A DNA stretch of 36,696 bases from Idiomarina aquatica (lineage in GTDB: Bacteria; Pseudomonadota; Gammaproteobacteria; Enterobacterales; Alteromonadaceae), in NCBI RefSeq assembly GCF_004362895.1, contig NZ_SNXI01000021.1, forward strand, positions 1-36,696, written 5' to 3'. Positions 7,343 to 14,075 of this stretch are shown one piece after another (the stretch's first letter is position 1; every line of letters starts with the position of its first letter). Below the pieces are notes generated by a model, which was not told the DNA's origin, searched no databases, and worked only from the letters and a program-made list of their open reading frames with translations. A program made the translations under genes and the position numbers.

Positions 7343-7894
7343 ATGAGCAAAGGATTTTTGGCATTAATTGTGGCTATGGTCTTTGGTTTTTTGGGGTTGA
7401 TGAATTCAGCATCAGCACAGGCGGACGAGTGGCATATGGCGGGTTCGTACTCAACGGATCAGTTGCGTGGTGCACGCGTTGGGTACCGGGTTACTGATAT
7501 CCGGCTGTCAATATTGGAGGATTGGACGTGGTTGGGAGATCCAAAGCTGCATATTGAAGGTGCGTTAAACAATTGGCAAAACTCCAATGACCGTTCAGAT
7601 AATGTTTTTGCGTTGACGATTAGCCCAGTGTTGGCATGGCAGCTTACCGATGGGCCTCGTCCGCTGTATGTGGAAGCCGGTATTGGCGGCAGTTATCTGG
7701 ATGGCACGCGCTTGGGCGACCGACGTTTATCCACGCGTTTTCAGTTTGAAGACCGCATTGGGTTAAGTTGGCAGTATTCGGCTTATTCAAATGCACGATT
7801 AACGCTGGCATACGTGCACTATTCAAATGCAGACATTGATAGTCCTAATGATGGCCTCGATTTTTTCGGTTTAACTTGGAGTAATACCTTCTAA
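7343..7894 (+). CDS. pagL: lipid A 3-O-deacylase (PagL-like outer-membrane barrel)
   Basis: 183 residues from the ATG at 7343 (GGAGGGT just upstream); an earlier in-frame ATG at 7247 precedes the promoter and is rejected. A signal peptide (about 1-25, ending NSASA) precedes an eight-strand barrel like PagL, which removes the 3-linked acyl chain from lipid A at the outer membrane. Matching segments are YVEAGIGGSYLDGTRLGD, FQFEDRIG and HYSNADIDSPNDGLD. The catalytic His159 and Ser161 are present. The acidic residue corresponding to PagL Glu140 is Asp173 here, a conservative change that may affect activity. The gene is monocistronic and divergent from the GST operon. It is probably the last native gene before the island's left edge. 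Confidence 0.85.
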   Translation: MSKGFLALIVAMVFGFLGLMNSASAQADEWHMAGSYSTDQLRGARVGYRVTDIRLSILEDWTWLGDPKLHIEGALNNWQNSNDRSDNVFALTISPVLAWQLTDGPRPLYVEAGIGGSYLDGTRLGDRRLSTRFQFEDRIGLSWQYSAYSNARLTLAYVHYSNADIDSPNDGLDFFGLTWSNTF

Positions 7895-8017
7895 TTGGGA
7901 GTTACGTTCTATTAAATTGTAAGGTTGTTTACCGTAAACTGCTTTTCTAAAGTCTTTTTCACTCCTCACATACCTCTGGTTATGGCAGATCAGAGCTAAG
8001 TTTAATGCGAACGATAA

Positions 8018-8191
8018 CAACTCAGCCTCCCTGACGACGAGTTCTACCGCACGGTCAGTGGTGCCTTACCATCCTGGATGGTGATGTATTTTCCTCCCGG
8101 CACTGTCGTCCAGGATGGCGAACCGCTGCCGTACCCGCAGCTTTACGAGCAGGGCCAGCGACTGATGTTCAAGGAGCCAGATCATGAGTGA
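8018..8191 (+). pseudogene. C-terminal remnant of an unidentified island gene
   Basis: An open frame of 57 codons with no start, preceded by a stop at 8015-8017, reads DDEFYRTVSGALPSWMVMYF and ends PYPQLYEQGQRLMFKEPDHE. It overlaps the start of the next gene by 8 bp, the arrangement of a real coding gene in an operon. The protein-like composition (Pro, Tyr and acidic clusters) supports past coding use. I do not recognise the family. The remnant probably marks where the island's left end was truncated or rearranged. Confidence 0.55.
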
Positions 8192-8597
8192 CTGGCATGA
8201 TGAACTTGAGTTCGTGCTGTTGCCGCTTGAAGACGCCAAAATCGATAGCAACTGCATGACCTCTGTGATCAGCAATGCTCTGAGTGAGCAAGGCATCTTC
8301 CATCAATGTCGTATTGGATACGCAGAGGACCGACTGAGCCGAATGGCCACCGCTCCCCATTGCTGGATCGAGCTCGAACAGGGCTGGTGTATTGATCTGC
8401 GGCTCAGGCATTGGCTGGGCGATGAGGACGACCTCCCTCACGGTGTATTCCAGCCATCCAGCTACCCCAGAGTTCGATACCAAGGCAGTGCGTGGCTGGT
8501 TCCACGCCTGGACGCGGGAGATTTGAAGACGATGACGAACGATGTCTACGACAAAGTGAAACTGCCATGGCTGGCCGGGCGAGCCAGAGCGGCCTGA
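8184..8597 (+). CDS. hypothetical protein, possible transglutaminase-like fold
   Basis: 137 residues, not recognised as a named family. The sequence has a Cys in an early helix (Cys24, DSNCMTSVISNAL), then a His-aromatic strand and an Asp strand (His59 and Asp71 in APHCWIELEQGWCIDLRL). That order and spacing resembles transglutaminase or NlpC-like Cys-His-Asp enzymes; this is inference from pattern only. There is no signal peptide or membrane segment. AAGGAG lies about 11 bp before the ATG, inside the upstream remnant, and the overlap with that remnant suggests an original operon. It is part of the accessory block at the left end of the island. Confidence 0.6.
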   Translation: MSDWHDELEFVLLPLEDAKIDSNCMTSVISNALSEQGIFHQCRIGYAEDRLSRMATAPHCWIELEQGWCIDLRLRHWLGDEDDLPHGVFQPSSYPRVRYQGSAWLVPRLDAGDLKTMTNDVYDKVKLPWLAGRARAA

Positions 8598-8629
8598 CGC
8601 CGGTCAAAACTTGCATTTTCTCAGGTTCT

Positions 8630-8654
8630 GATAGCTTTGAAGTAAAGAGCTATC
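8630..8654. repeat. inverted repeat before the small membrane protein gene
   Basis: GATAGCT (8630-8636) and AGCTATC (8648-8654) are perfect 7-bp arms around 11 bp. The repeat ends just before the GGGGA ribosome site of the gene at 8668, so it could be an operator or a leader hairpin. Confidence 0.45.
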
Positions 8655-8667
8655 GGGGACTGAAACC

Positions 8668-9057
8668 ATGGTGAGGGTAACAAAAATAGTAGCAGTGGGG
8701 CTCGCCGGGATCGGCGTTGTGGAGCTCACCTTTAGGGGTGCCGATGCAGCGCTATACGCATGGTATCTATTGTTCGTGCTCTGGGTGGTCGCACTGTTCA
8801 TAAGCTTCGCACTGGCCGCAGTCGATGCTTACAAGACGGTTTTCGCCAAGGGACCCGATGGGCAAATGACGTTTCCTGAATTCGATAAAAAGATGGCGTC
8901 GTTTAGTCGAGGCGGTGGTAGGGAAGAAAACGGTCCAAGCAGCACGACAACCTCGGGCACCAGGAGTCAAGACGGCACTGGCGATCCGTTCGATGACTTC
9001 AGAGTCAATCCGATCCTCCGAGAGGATGATCCGTTCGGGGAGTTTTTCGACTCTTGA
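8668..9057 (+). CDS. small two-helix membrane protein, unknown function
   Basis: 129 residues. Two hydrophobic segments (about 6-23, IVAVGLAGIGVVEL, and about 31-53, WYLLFVLWVVALFISFALAA) form an inner-membrane hairpin. The tail is hydrophilic and probably disordered: Gly/Ser/Thr-rich with repeated acidic DDPFGEFF-type patches at the end. GGGGA precedes the ATG by about 8 bp. It resembles unnamed proteins found near recombinases in proteobacterial islands, but I cannot assign a family. It lies between the hypothetical gene at 8184 and the resolvase. Confidence 0.65.
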   Translation: MVRVTKIVAVGLAGIGVVELTFRGADAALYAWYLLFVLWVVALFISFALAAVDAYKTVFAKGPDGQMTFPEFDKKMASFSRGGGREENGPSSTTTSGTRSQDGTGDPFDDFRVNPILREDDPFGEFFDS

Positions 9058-9084
9058 GGTGGTTCCTTTTGGGTACACATCAGG

Positions 9085-9166
9085 GGAACCAACTATTCAG
9101 GCCGCTCAACATGAAAAGGAACCATTTAAAACAGACCGGCCAAACGGAACCACTTATAACAGACCG
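9085..9166 (+). repeat. three iteron-like direct repeats upstream of the resolvase gene
   Basis: Two 21-bp copies at 9118-9138 and 9146-9166 differ at only two positions; the second reads GGAACCACTTATAACAGACC plus G. A degenerate third copy is at 9085-9104 (GGAACCAACTATTCAGGCCG). Start-to-start distances are 33 and 28 bp, about three helical turns, so a bound protein would recur on one face of the helix. The last copy ends 11 bp before the resolvase ATG. They may be resolvase (res) subsites, repressor sites, or iterons for an unknown partition or replication protein. Confidence 0.65.
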
Positions 9167-9177
9167 AGGAGGCATTA

Positions 9178-9807
9178 ATGTTTATACGCGCCTATTTGAG
9201 AGCATCTACCCAGGAACAAAATGCCGAGCGGGCCAAAGCATCGCTAATCCAGTTTGCCGAGCAACACGGTCAGCGCATTGCTGCCTTTTATAACGAGAAC
9301 GTCTCCGGTGCCACATTGCATCGCCCCGAACTGATGCGACTGATTGCCGAATCTGGTGAAGGTGACATTGTGCTGGTAGAACAGATAGACCGGCTTGCAC
9401 GCCTTAAACAGCAGGACTGGGATACGCTCAAACAGAAGCTGGCAGCCAAGCGGTTGGCGATTGTCTCGCCCGAGCTGCCAACGAGTTGGTTGGCACTGGA
9501 CAAAAAAGACGATACCGGCTTTACCGACTCTATCTTGCAGGCTGTCAACAGCATGATGCTCGACATGTTGGCAGCGGTGGCCCGCAAAGATTACGAGGAT
9601 AGGCGTCGACGCCAGAACCAGGGTATCAACAAGGCCCGCAGCGAGGGTAAGTATCAGGGGCGCCAACCTGATCTGAAGAGGCGACAACACATCGCCAGTT
9701 TACTGTGCACCGGCCATAGCTATAGTGAAATCCAGGACATCCTGGGTTGTTCGCGCCATCTGATTGCCTCTGTCGCAAAGGAACAAAGGCAGTCAGATGC
9801 AGCATAG
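9178..9807 (+). CDS. serine recombinase (resolvase/invertase family)
   Basis: 209 residues. The resolvase N-terminus carries the nucleophile Ser10 in MFIRAYLRASTQEQNAERA. The catalytic-domain motif DIVLVEQIDRLARL, a long helix with a basic region (DYEDRRRRQNQGINKARSEG) and a C-terminal Hin-like helix-turn-helix (YSEIQDILGCSRHLIASV) follow. Such enzymes cut and rejoin DNA at paired sites through a phosphoserine link. GAGGAGG lies 6 bp before the ATG, and iteron-like repeats lie directly upstream. It could resolve dimers or cointegrates of the island, or invert a segment. It is not the enzyme expected for integration at mnmE, which is the tyrosine recombinase at the other end. Confidence 0.9.
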   Translation: MFIRAYLRASTQEQNAERAKASLIQFAEQHGQRIAAFYNENVSGATLHRPELMRLIAESGEGDIVLVEQIDRLARLKQQDWDTLKQKLAAKRLAIVSPELPTSWLALDKKDDTGFTDSILQAVNSMMLDMLAAVARKDYEDRRRRQNQGINKARSEGKYQGRQPDLKRRQHIASLLCTGHSYSEIQDILGCSRHLIASVAKEQRQSDAA

Positions 9808-9848
9808 GCTGCAATTTGCAATCAAAGAACGAAAACAGGAGAACTCAC

Positions 9849-10004
9849 ATGATCGATATGTCCGTCACACTCATTGCTTTCCTCGGCTTTGTCGCCGTTA
9901 TCTTGGCGATCTGCGGCATCACATACCTGAATGCTGAGAAGCTGGAAGCATTTCTCAACCGGAAGTTTAAAGCACGCCGCCAGGTCGATAAAAATTCCAG
10001 ATAA
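9849..10004 (+). CDS. 51-residue single-pass membrane protein
   Basis: The ATG at 9849 has AGGAG about 8 bp upstream and is preferred over a longer in-frame start at 9747, which overlaps the resolvase gene. The N-terminal half is one membrane helix (VTLIAFLGFVAVILAICGIT). The C-terminal half is basic (FLNRKFKARRQVDK), predicting a cytoplasmic tail. I do not recognise a family. It lies 41 bp after the resolvase and before the MobI-like gene, and all are probably transcribed together. Confidence 0.55.
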   Translation: MIDMSVTLIAFLGFVAVILAICGITYLNAEKLEAFLNRKFKARRQVDKNSR

Positions 10005-10023
10005 TCTGGGGTAAACGGCTACT

Positions 10024-10041
10024 TTTGCCCAAATTGGCAAA
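10024..10041. repeat. inverted repeat upstream of the MobI-like gene
   Basis: TTTGCC (10024-10029) and GGCAAA (10036-10041) are perfect arms around CAAATT, in the 108-bp gap before the gene at 10113. In SXT/IncA-C elements the transfer origin lies immediately upstream of mobI, so this repeat could be part of an oriT; an operator is equally possible. Confidence 0.4.
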
Positions 10042-10112
10042 TTACAGACCCGTGGGTTTGTCTCTACTGCCAGTAGCATTTCTCTCGAATATCAACCAAC
10101 AGGAGAATGCTA

Positions 10113-10685
10113 ATGAGCAAACCCAAAACCATTCAGGAAATCACCGATAAGTGGCATGAGGTGGCACGCGCCGGGGAGTTTGACCATCACCAGGGGCGCC
10201 GAATGGCGCTTGATCAATGCAGACAGTATCTGCAATCGCTATCCAAAAGCCTGGATATGGAGCGAGCGCGCCTACGCTATCTCGCTCAGCGACTGTCAGA
10301 CCATTTTTGGGCACATAATGAGGCCCATCGAACCAAGGAAACGAGAGGCTACCCTGGCCATCACGGCTGCCGGGTGAGAATGCTGCACGGTAGCTTGGAA
10401 ATGCATTGGTATTACAACACCTTTGTAAGAGTGAAAAACGGTAAGGGGCATGCGGTTTTCAGTGAACACATCCGCCGAGCCCTGAAACACCGGTACTCAA
10501 AACCCGCATTTAACCGCGCTCACGACTGGGAAAGGCCCATCATTGAGGAGACCGAATCCGGTTTTGAGATAGTGCGTATCATGAATGCAAGCCTCACTCA
10601 CATGCGCCGTCTCGTCAGAGCAAACCTGAAGCAGTTGGACAGTTTGGAGGCGCACTTCGATGGCCTTCAGCCCCCAGAATCCTAA
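10113..10685 (+). CDS. possible MobI-like mobilisation protein
   Basis: 190 residues from the ATG at 10113, chosen because AGGAG is 7 bp away; an ATG at 10107 abuts the ribosome site. The N-terminal half is a helical, possibly coiled region (LSKSLDMERARLRYLAQRLS). The C-terminal half contains LEMHWYYNTFVRVKNGKGH and AFNRAHDWERPIIEETESGF followed by a helix. This pattern recalls the MobI protein of SXT/R391 and IncA/C elements, which acts in initiation of conjugal transfer at oriT; the assignment is from memory of the pattern and is tentative. If right, the island may be mobilised in trans. There are no catalytic relaxase motifs. Confidence 0.45.
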   Translation: MSKPKTIQEITDKWHEVARAGEFDHHQGRRMALDQCRQYLQSLSKSLDMERARLRYLAQRLSDHFWAHNEAHRTKETRGYPGHHGCRVRMLHGSLEMHWYYNTFVRVKNGKGHAVFSEHIRRALKHRYSKPAFNRAHDWERPIIEETESGFEIVRIMNASLTHMRRLVRANLKQLDSLEAHFDGLQPPES

Positions 10686-10701
10686 ACAAAAAACCATTCA
10701 G

Positions 10702-10724
10702 GCCCGTCCCCTTCCGGCGGGCTT
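10702..10724 (+). terminator. terminator-like hairpin before the defence operon
   Basis: GCCCGTC (10702-10708) pairs with GGCGGGC (10716-10722), with one G-T wobble, and a short TTT follows. It sits 17 bp after the stop of the MobI-like gene and before the defence operon's regulatory region, so it would separate the two transcription units. The T-run is short. Confidence 0.4.
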
Positions 10725-10758
10725 TATGCACCCATTTTTCCATCTGGAAAGGAGCCAA

Positions 10759-10778
10759 AACTTTCACATGTGAAAGTT
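10759..10778. promoter_or_regulatory. 20-bp perfect palindrome, probable operator of the WYL regulator
   Basis: AACTTTCACATGTGAAAGTT is a perfect palindrome 84 bp before the GTG of the WYL-domain regulator gene. The central 18 bp recurs exactly at 22493-22510, the only other copy I see in the window. WYL regulators of the BrxR/CapW type bind inverted repeats near their own promoters, so autorepression of the defence operon is likely. No promoter boxes nearby are clear enough to place it precisely. Confidence 0.75.
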
Positions 10779-10861
10779 CTATAGGACAAATCAAAATGAT
10801 TGCATGATATCGGTTTGTGTAATAAGGTGGCTAATCATATTTAGTCAAAAAAGGTGCGAAC

Positions 10862-11806
10862 GTGCCGGGAAACGCCGCCTTAAAGCTCGAAAATCACTCA
10901 CACGCCCAGCGCGAGCGCTTGGCGTTCATTGATTTTTGCCTGCAATACCACGGCTCAGTGGGCCGAAGTGAGCTAATGGCGCACTTCGGCACCGCAGTCG
11001 CCTCCAGCACCCGGGACTTCACTCTCTACCGTGAGCTAGCCCACGAGAACCTGATCCTCCGTCACGAAAACAAGCGCTACTACCGTACCGACAACTATCA
11101 GCCTCTGTTCCACCATGAGCCCCATGCCGCCTTGAAAACCCTGGCTCACGGCTTTGGCGACGGGCTATCGGTGACTCCTGGCCAGTCTGGTTTCTGTGAG
11201 GATGCACCAGATCTGATCGCGCCACCACAGGATGTGCTGGCGACAGTGAGCCGGGCAATAAGCCAACAACAGGCTGTGCGGATGACCTACCAGTCCCTCA
11301 GTTCAGGCGCTAGCGAGCGTGTGGTTGTGCCGCACAGCATCGTCAACAACGGCCAGCGTTGGCACATGCGCGGCTACTGCCGAAAACGTGGTGCATTCCG
11401 AGATTTTGTGTGCAATCGCATCACCAGCGCCCATATCTGTGAAAAGTCCATCGATAAAGCGGATATCGCAGAGCATGAGCATCAAACGTCGGATTCCGAA
11501 TGGAACGAGCAACTGACCTTAGAGCTCATCCCGCACCCGTGTCACAGCCACCCGGAGGCTATTGCGCTGGATTTTAATATGTCCCGGCAGAACAACCAGC
11601 CGGTTCGACAGCTCAGCATCCGTGCCGCTCGCGCTGGCTACCTGCTACGCCATTGGAACGTGGACTGTAGCCCCGATCATCGGTTGCCAGAGCAGGAATA
11701 TCACCTGTGGCTGCGTAACCACAACATTCTTGAACACTGCGCTAACGCTGTCCTGGCACCTGGCTATGTCGACACGCATGGCAAGGCAGCGGTAACTATT
11801 AAATAG
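10862..11806 (+). CDS. WYL-domain transcriptional regulator (BrxR/CapW-like)
   Basis: 314 residues, starting at a GTG with AAGGTG 6 bp upstream. An N-terminal winged helix-turn-helix (about 15-80, FIDFCLQYHGSVGRSELMAHF) is followed by a WYL domain (about 125-195) with the segment RWHMRGYCRKRGAFRDFVCN. A C-terminal dimer-type domain (about 215-300) completes the BrxR/CapW architecture. These proteins repress phage-defence loci and are thought to respond to a nucleic-acid or nucleotide ligand through the WYL pocket. It is the first gene of the operon, 10 bp before hsdM, and the palindrome upstream is its likely operator. The C-terminal part is diverged, so the family call rests on domain order and the WYL segment. 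Confidence 0.85.
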   Translation: MPGNAALKLENHSHAQRERLAFIDFCLQYHGSVGRSELMAHFGTAVASSTRDFTLYRELAHENLILRHENKRYYRTDNYQPLFHHEPHAALKTLAHGFGDGLSVTPGQSGFCEDAPDLIAPPQDVLATVSRAISQQQAVRMTYQSLSSGASERVVVPHSIVNNGQRWHMRGYCRKRGAFRDFVCNRITSAHICEKSIDKADIAEHEHQTSDSEWNEQLTLELIPHPCHSHPEAIALDFNMSRQNNQPVRQLSIRAARAGYLLRHWNVDCSPDHRLPEQEYHLWLRNHNILEHCANAVLAPGYVDTHGKAAVTIK

Positions 11807-11816
11807 CGAGAACAGC

Positions 11817-14075
11817 ATGCAACAAAACCATCATCAAAACCTTGTCGGCTTCATCTGGAACATAGCTAACAAACTACGAGGCCCCTATCGGCCACCCCAG
11901 TACCGGCGGGTAATGCTGCCAATGATCGTCCTGCGTCGTTTTGACCTGGTATTGGCGGAAAACCAGAAAAAGGTACTGGCTGAGAAGGAACGCCTGGAAG
12001 CCCGTGGCATAACCGGCCCTGCACTGGAAAAAGCGCTTTCACGCATTGCCACCAGTGGCCGCAAACAGGAACTGTTCAATACCAGCGGCTTCACCTTCGA
12101 TAAGCTACTGGCTGATCCGCCGAACATTGCGGGCAACATGATTGCCTACATCCAGGGTTTCTCACCCCGCGCTCGGGACATCTTTGATAAGTTCGATTTC
12201 GAGGCGGAAATCGCCAAGCTGGATGAGGCCAACCGCCTTTTCCTGATTCTCAAAGAGTTCTGTAGCAACGAAATTGACCTCTCACCCAAGACCCTCAGCA
12301 ACCTACAGATGGGCTATCTGTTCGAAGAGCTGGTCAGAAAGTTCAATGAACAGGCCAACGAAGAGGCCGGGGACCACTTTACTCCCCGTGAAGTCATCCG
12401 GCTGATGGTGCAGTTGTTGTTTACCGATGAAGAAGGCATCTTCGCCCCAGGCATTTACCGGAGTATCTACGACCCCACAGCAGGTACCGGTGGCATGCTC
12501 TCGGAAGCTGAAAAGTACATTTGCGGTGACGGTACCCATGAAGGATTGAACCCCGATGCCCACATCGAGCTGTTCGGCCAGGAGTACAATCCGGAATCCT
12601 ACGCCATTTGTTGCTCAGACCTTCTGATCAAAGACGAACCCATCGACAACCTCATCTATGGGGACACGCTGGGCGTGAAAGACGCCAAGAACAAAAACAA
12701 CGGCTTCGTACCTCACGATGGCCACCAGGAGAAGAAATTCCACTACATGCTTTCTAACCCGCCTTTTGGGGTTGAATGGAAGCCGGAAGAAGATTTCGTT
12801 CGTGAGGAGTACGGCGACCAGGGCTTTTCCGGGCGCTTCGGTGCCGGTCTGCCCCGAATCAATGATGGCTCGCTACTGTTCCTGCAACACATGATTTCCA
12901 AGATGCACAACCCGCCGAAACTGGTGGATGGCATTAATGAAGGTGGTGACGGCTCGAAGATTGCCGTGGTTTTCAACGGCTCCCCGTTATTCACCGGTGA
13001 TGCCGGTAGTGGTGAGAGCAATATTCGACGCTGGATTATCGAAAACGACCTGCTCGATGCCATCGTGGCCCTGCCGGACCAGATGTTCTACAACACCGGC
13101 ATCTACACCTACGTCTGGATTGTCAGTAATCGCAAGCCCGAACACCGCCGTGGCAAAGTGCAGCTAATCGACGGCACCCGCCATTACAAAAAGATGGACA
13201 AAAGCCTGGGTAACAAGCGAAATGAGCTGGCTGAGGAGCATATCCGCGAACTGGTTCGCCTCTACGCCGAACATCAGCATGAGGCGACCTCCGTAGCGCC
13301 GGTACATACCAAAGGATCATCAAGACCGACCGGAACCGAAACCCGTACCGTCAGCAAGATCTTTGATAACCACGAGTTTGGCTATCTGAAAATAACAGTG
13401 GAACGCCCTCTACGGCTGAATTTCCAGGCCAGCTCTCAGAGAATTGCTCGACTCGACGAGCAGCGGGCCTTTGCCAACCTGGCTACCAGTAAAAAGCGTA
13501 AGGACCAAGCGGCCTATCAGGCGGAAATTGAGGCTGGCAAACAGACTCAAGCTGCCATCAAGGACCTGCTCGAAGAACTGGATGGCGACACCTTGTACCG
13601 GAACCGGGATGAATTCGAAGCCTTGTTGAATAAAGCTTTGAAAAAAGCCGATCTCAAGGTGGGAGCTCCAGTCAAGAAGGCAATACTGGCCGCGCTGTCA
13701 GAACGAGACCCACAAGCCGACATTTGCCGTGGCAAGAAGGGCAATCCAGAGCCAGATCCGGAGTTGCGCGATACTGAGCACGTGGCTCTGCCCGCCGATA
13801 TCAGCCTGCCCTTACCGCTGAAATACGACAACGAAACCGGTCATGACAAGCTGCTTGCGTTGGTAAAGGACCATTGCGAGGCCTATTTGGCCGCTGAGGT
13901 GTTGCCGCATGTGCCCGACGCCTGGATTGACCACAGCAAAACCAAGGTTGGTTACGAGATTCCGCTGAACCGACATTTCTATGTGTATGAGCCACCACGC
14001 CCATTGGAAGAAATCGCTGGTGAGATTAGTCAGTTGGAAAAAGAAATTCTTGGTATGTTGGCGGAGGTAGTTTGA
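11817..14075 (+). CDS. hsdM: type I restriction-modification system, methylase subunit
   Basis: 752 residues. It is the N6-adenine methyltransferase subunit that, with HsdS, methylates the host recognition site and, with HsdR, forms the restriction complex. An HsdM N-terminal helical domain (FIWNIANKLRGPYRPPQYRR) precedes the SAM-binding motif DPTAGTGG at 219-226 and the catalytic NPPF at 314-317. The C-terminal 200 residues form an extended helical tail not present in short HsdM proteins (about 500 residues); it probably contacts HsdS. The gene starts 10 bp after the regulator stop, and its TGA overlaps the hsdS ATG (TGATG). No truncation is seen. Confidence 0.96.
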   Translation: MQQNHHQNLVGFIWNIANKLRGPYRPPQYRRVMLPMIVLRRFDLVLAENQKKVLAEKERLEARGITGPALEKALSRIATSGRKQELFNTSGFTFDKLLADPPNIAGNMIAYIQGFSPRARDIFDKFDFEAEIAKLDEANRLFLILKEFCSNEIDLSPKTLSNLQMGYLFEELVRKFNEQANEEAGDHFTPREVIRLMVQLLFTDEEGIFAPGIYRSIYDPTAGTGGMLSEAEKYICGDGTHEGLNPDAHIELFGQEYNPESYAICCSDLLIKDEPIDNLIYGDTLGVKDAKNKNNGFVPHDGHQEKKFHYMLSNPPFGVEWKPEEDFVREEYGDQGFSGRFGAGLPRINDGSLLFLQHMISKMHNPPKLVDGINEGGDGSKIAVVFNGSPLFTGDAGSGESNIRRWIIENDLLDAIVALPDQMFYNTGIYTYVWIVSNRKPEHRRGKVQLIDGTRHYKKMDKSLGNKRNELAEEHIRELVRLYAEHQHEATSVAPVHTKGSSRPTGTETRTVSKIFDNHEFGYLKITVERPLRLNFQASSQRIARLDEQRAFANLATSKKRKDQAAYQAEIEAGKQTQAAIKDLLEELDGDTLYRNRDEFEALLNKALKKADLKVGAPVKKAILAALSERDPQADICRGKKGNPEPDPELRDTEHVALPADISLPLPLKYDNETGHDKLLALVKDHCEAYLAAEVLPHVPDAWIDHSKTKVGYEIPLNRHFYVYEPPRPLEEIAGEISQLEKEILGMLAEVV

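Noticed and set aside
7927-7939. GTTTAC-C-GTAAAC palindrome after pagL as a terminator
   Set aside because: A 1-nt spacer leaves no room for a stable loop and the following T-rich stretch is interrupted; it might be a protein site but nothing else supports it.
7958-7974. Possible left attachment site (TTTCACTCCTCACATAC) resembling TTTCACTTCCCGATAC at the mnmE end, same orientation
   Set aside because: Only the first seven bases and ATAC match, with a gap between them; this is too weak to call attL without an empty-site comparison.
9747-9848. N-terminal extension of the small membrane protein from an ATG at 9747
   Set aside because: It overlaps the end of the resolvase gene and lacks a ribosome site, whereas the ATG at 9849 has AGGAG at good spacing and starts just before the membrane helix.
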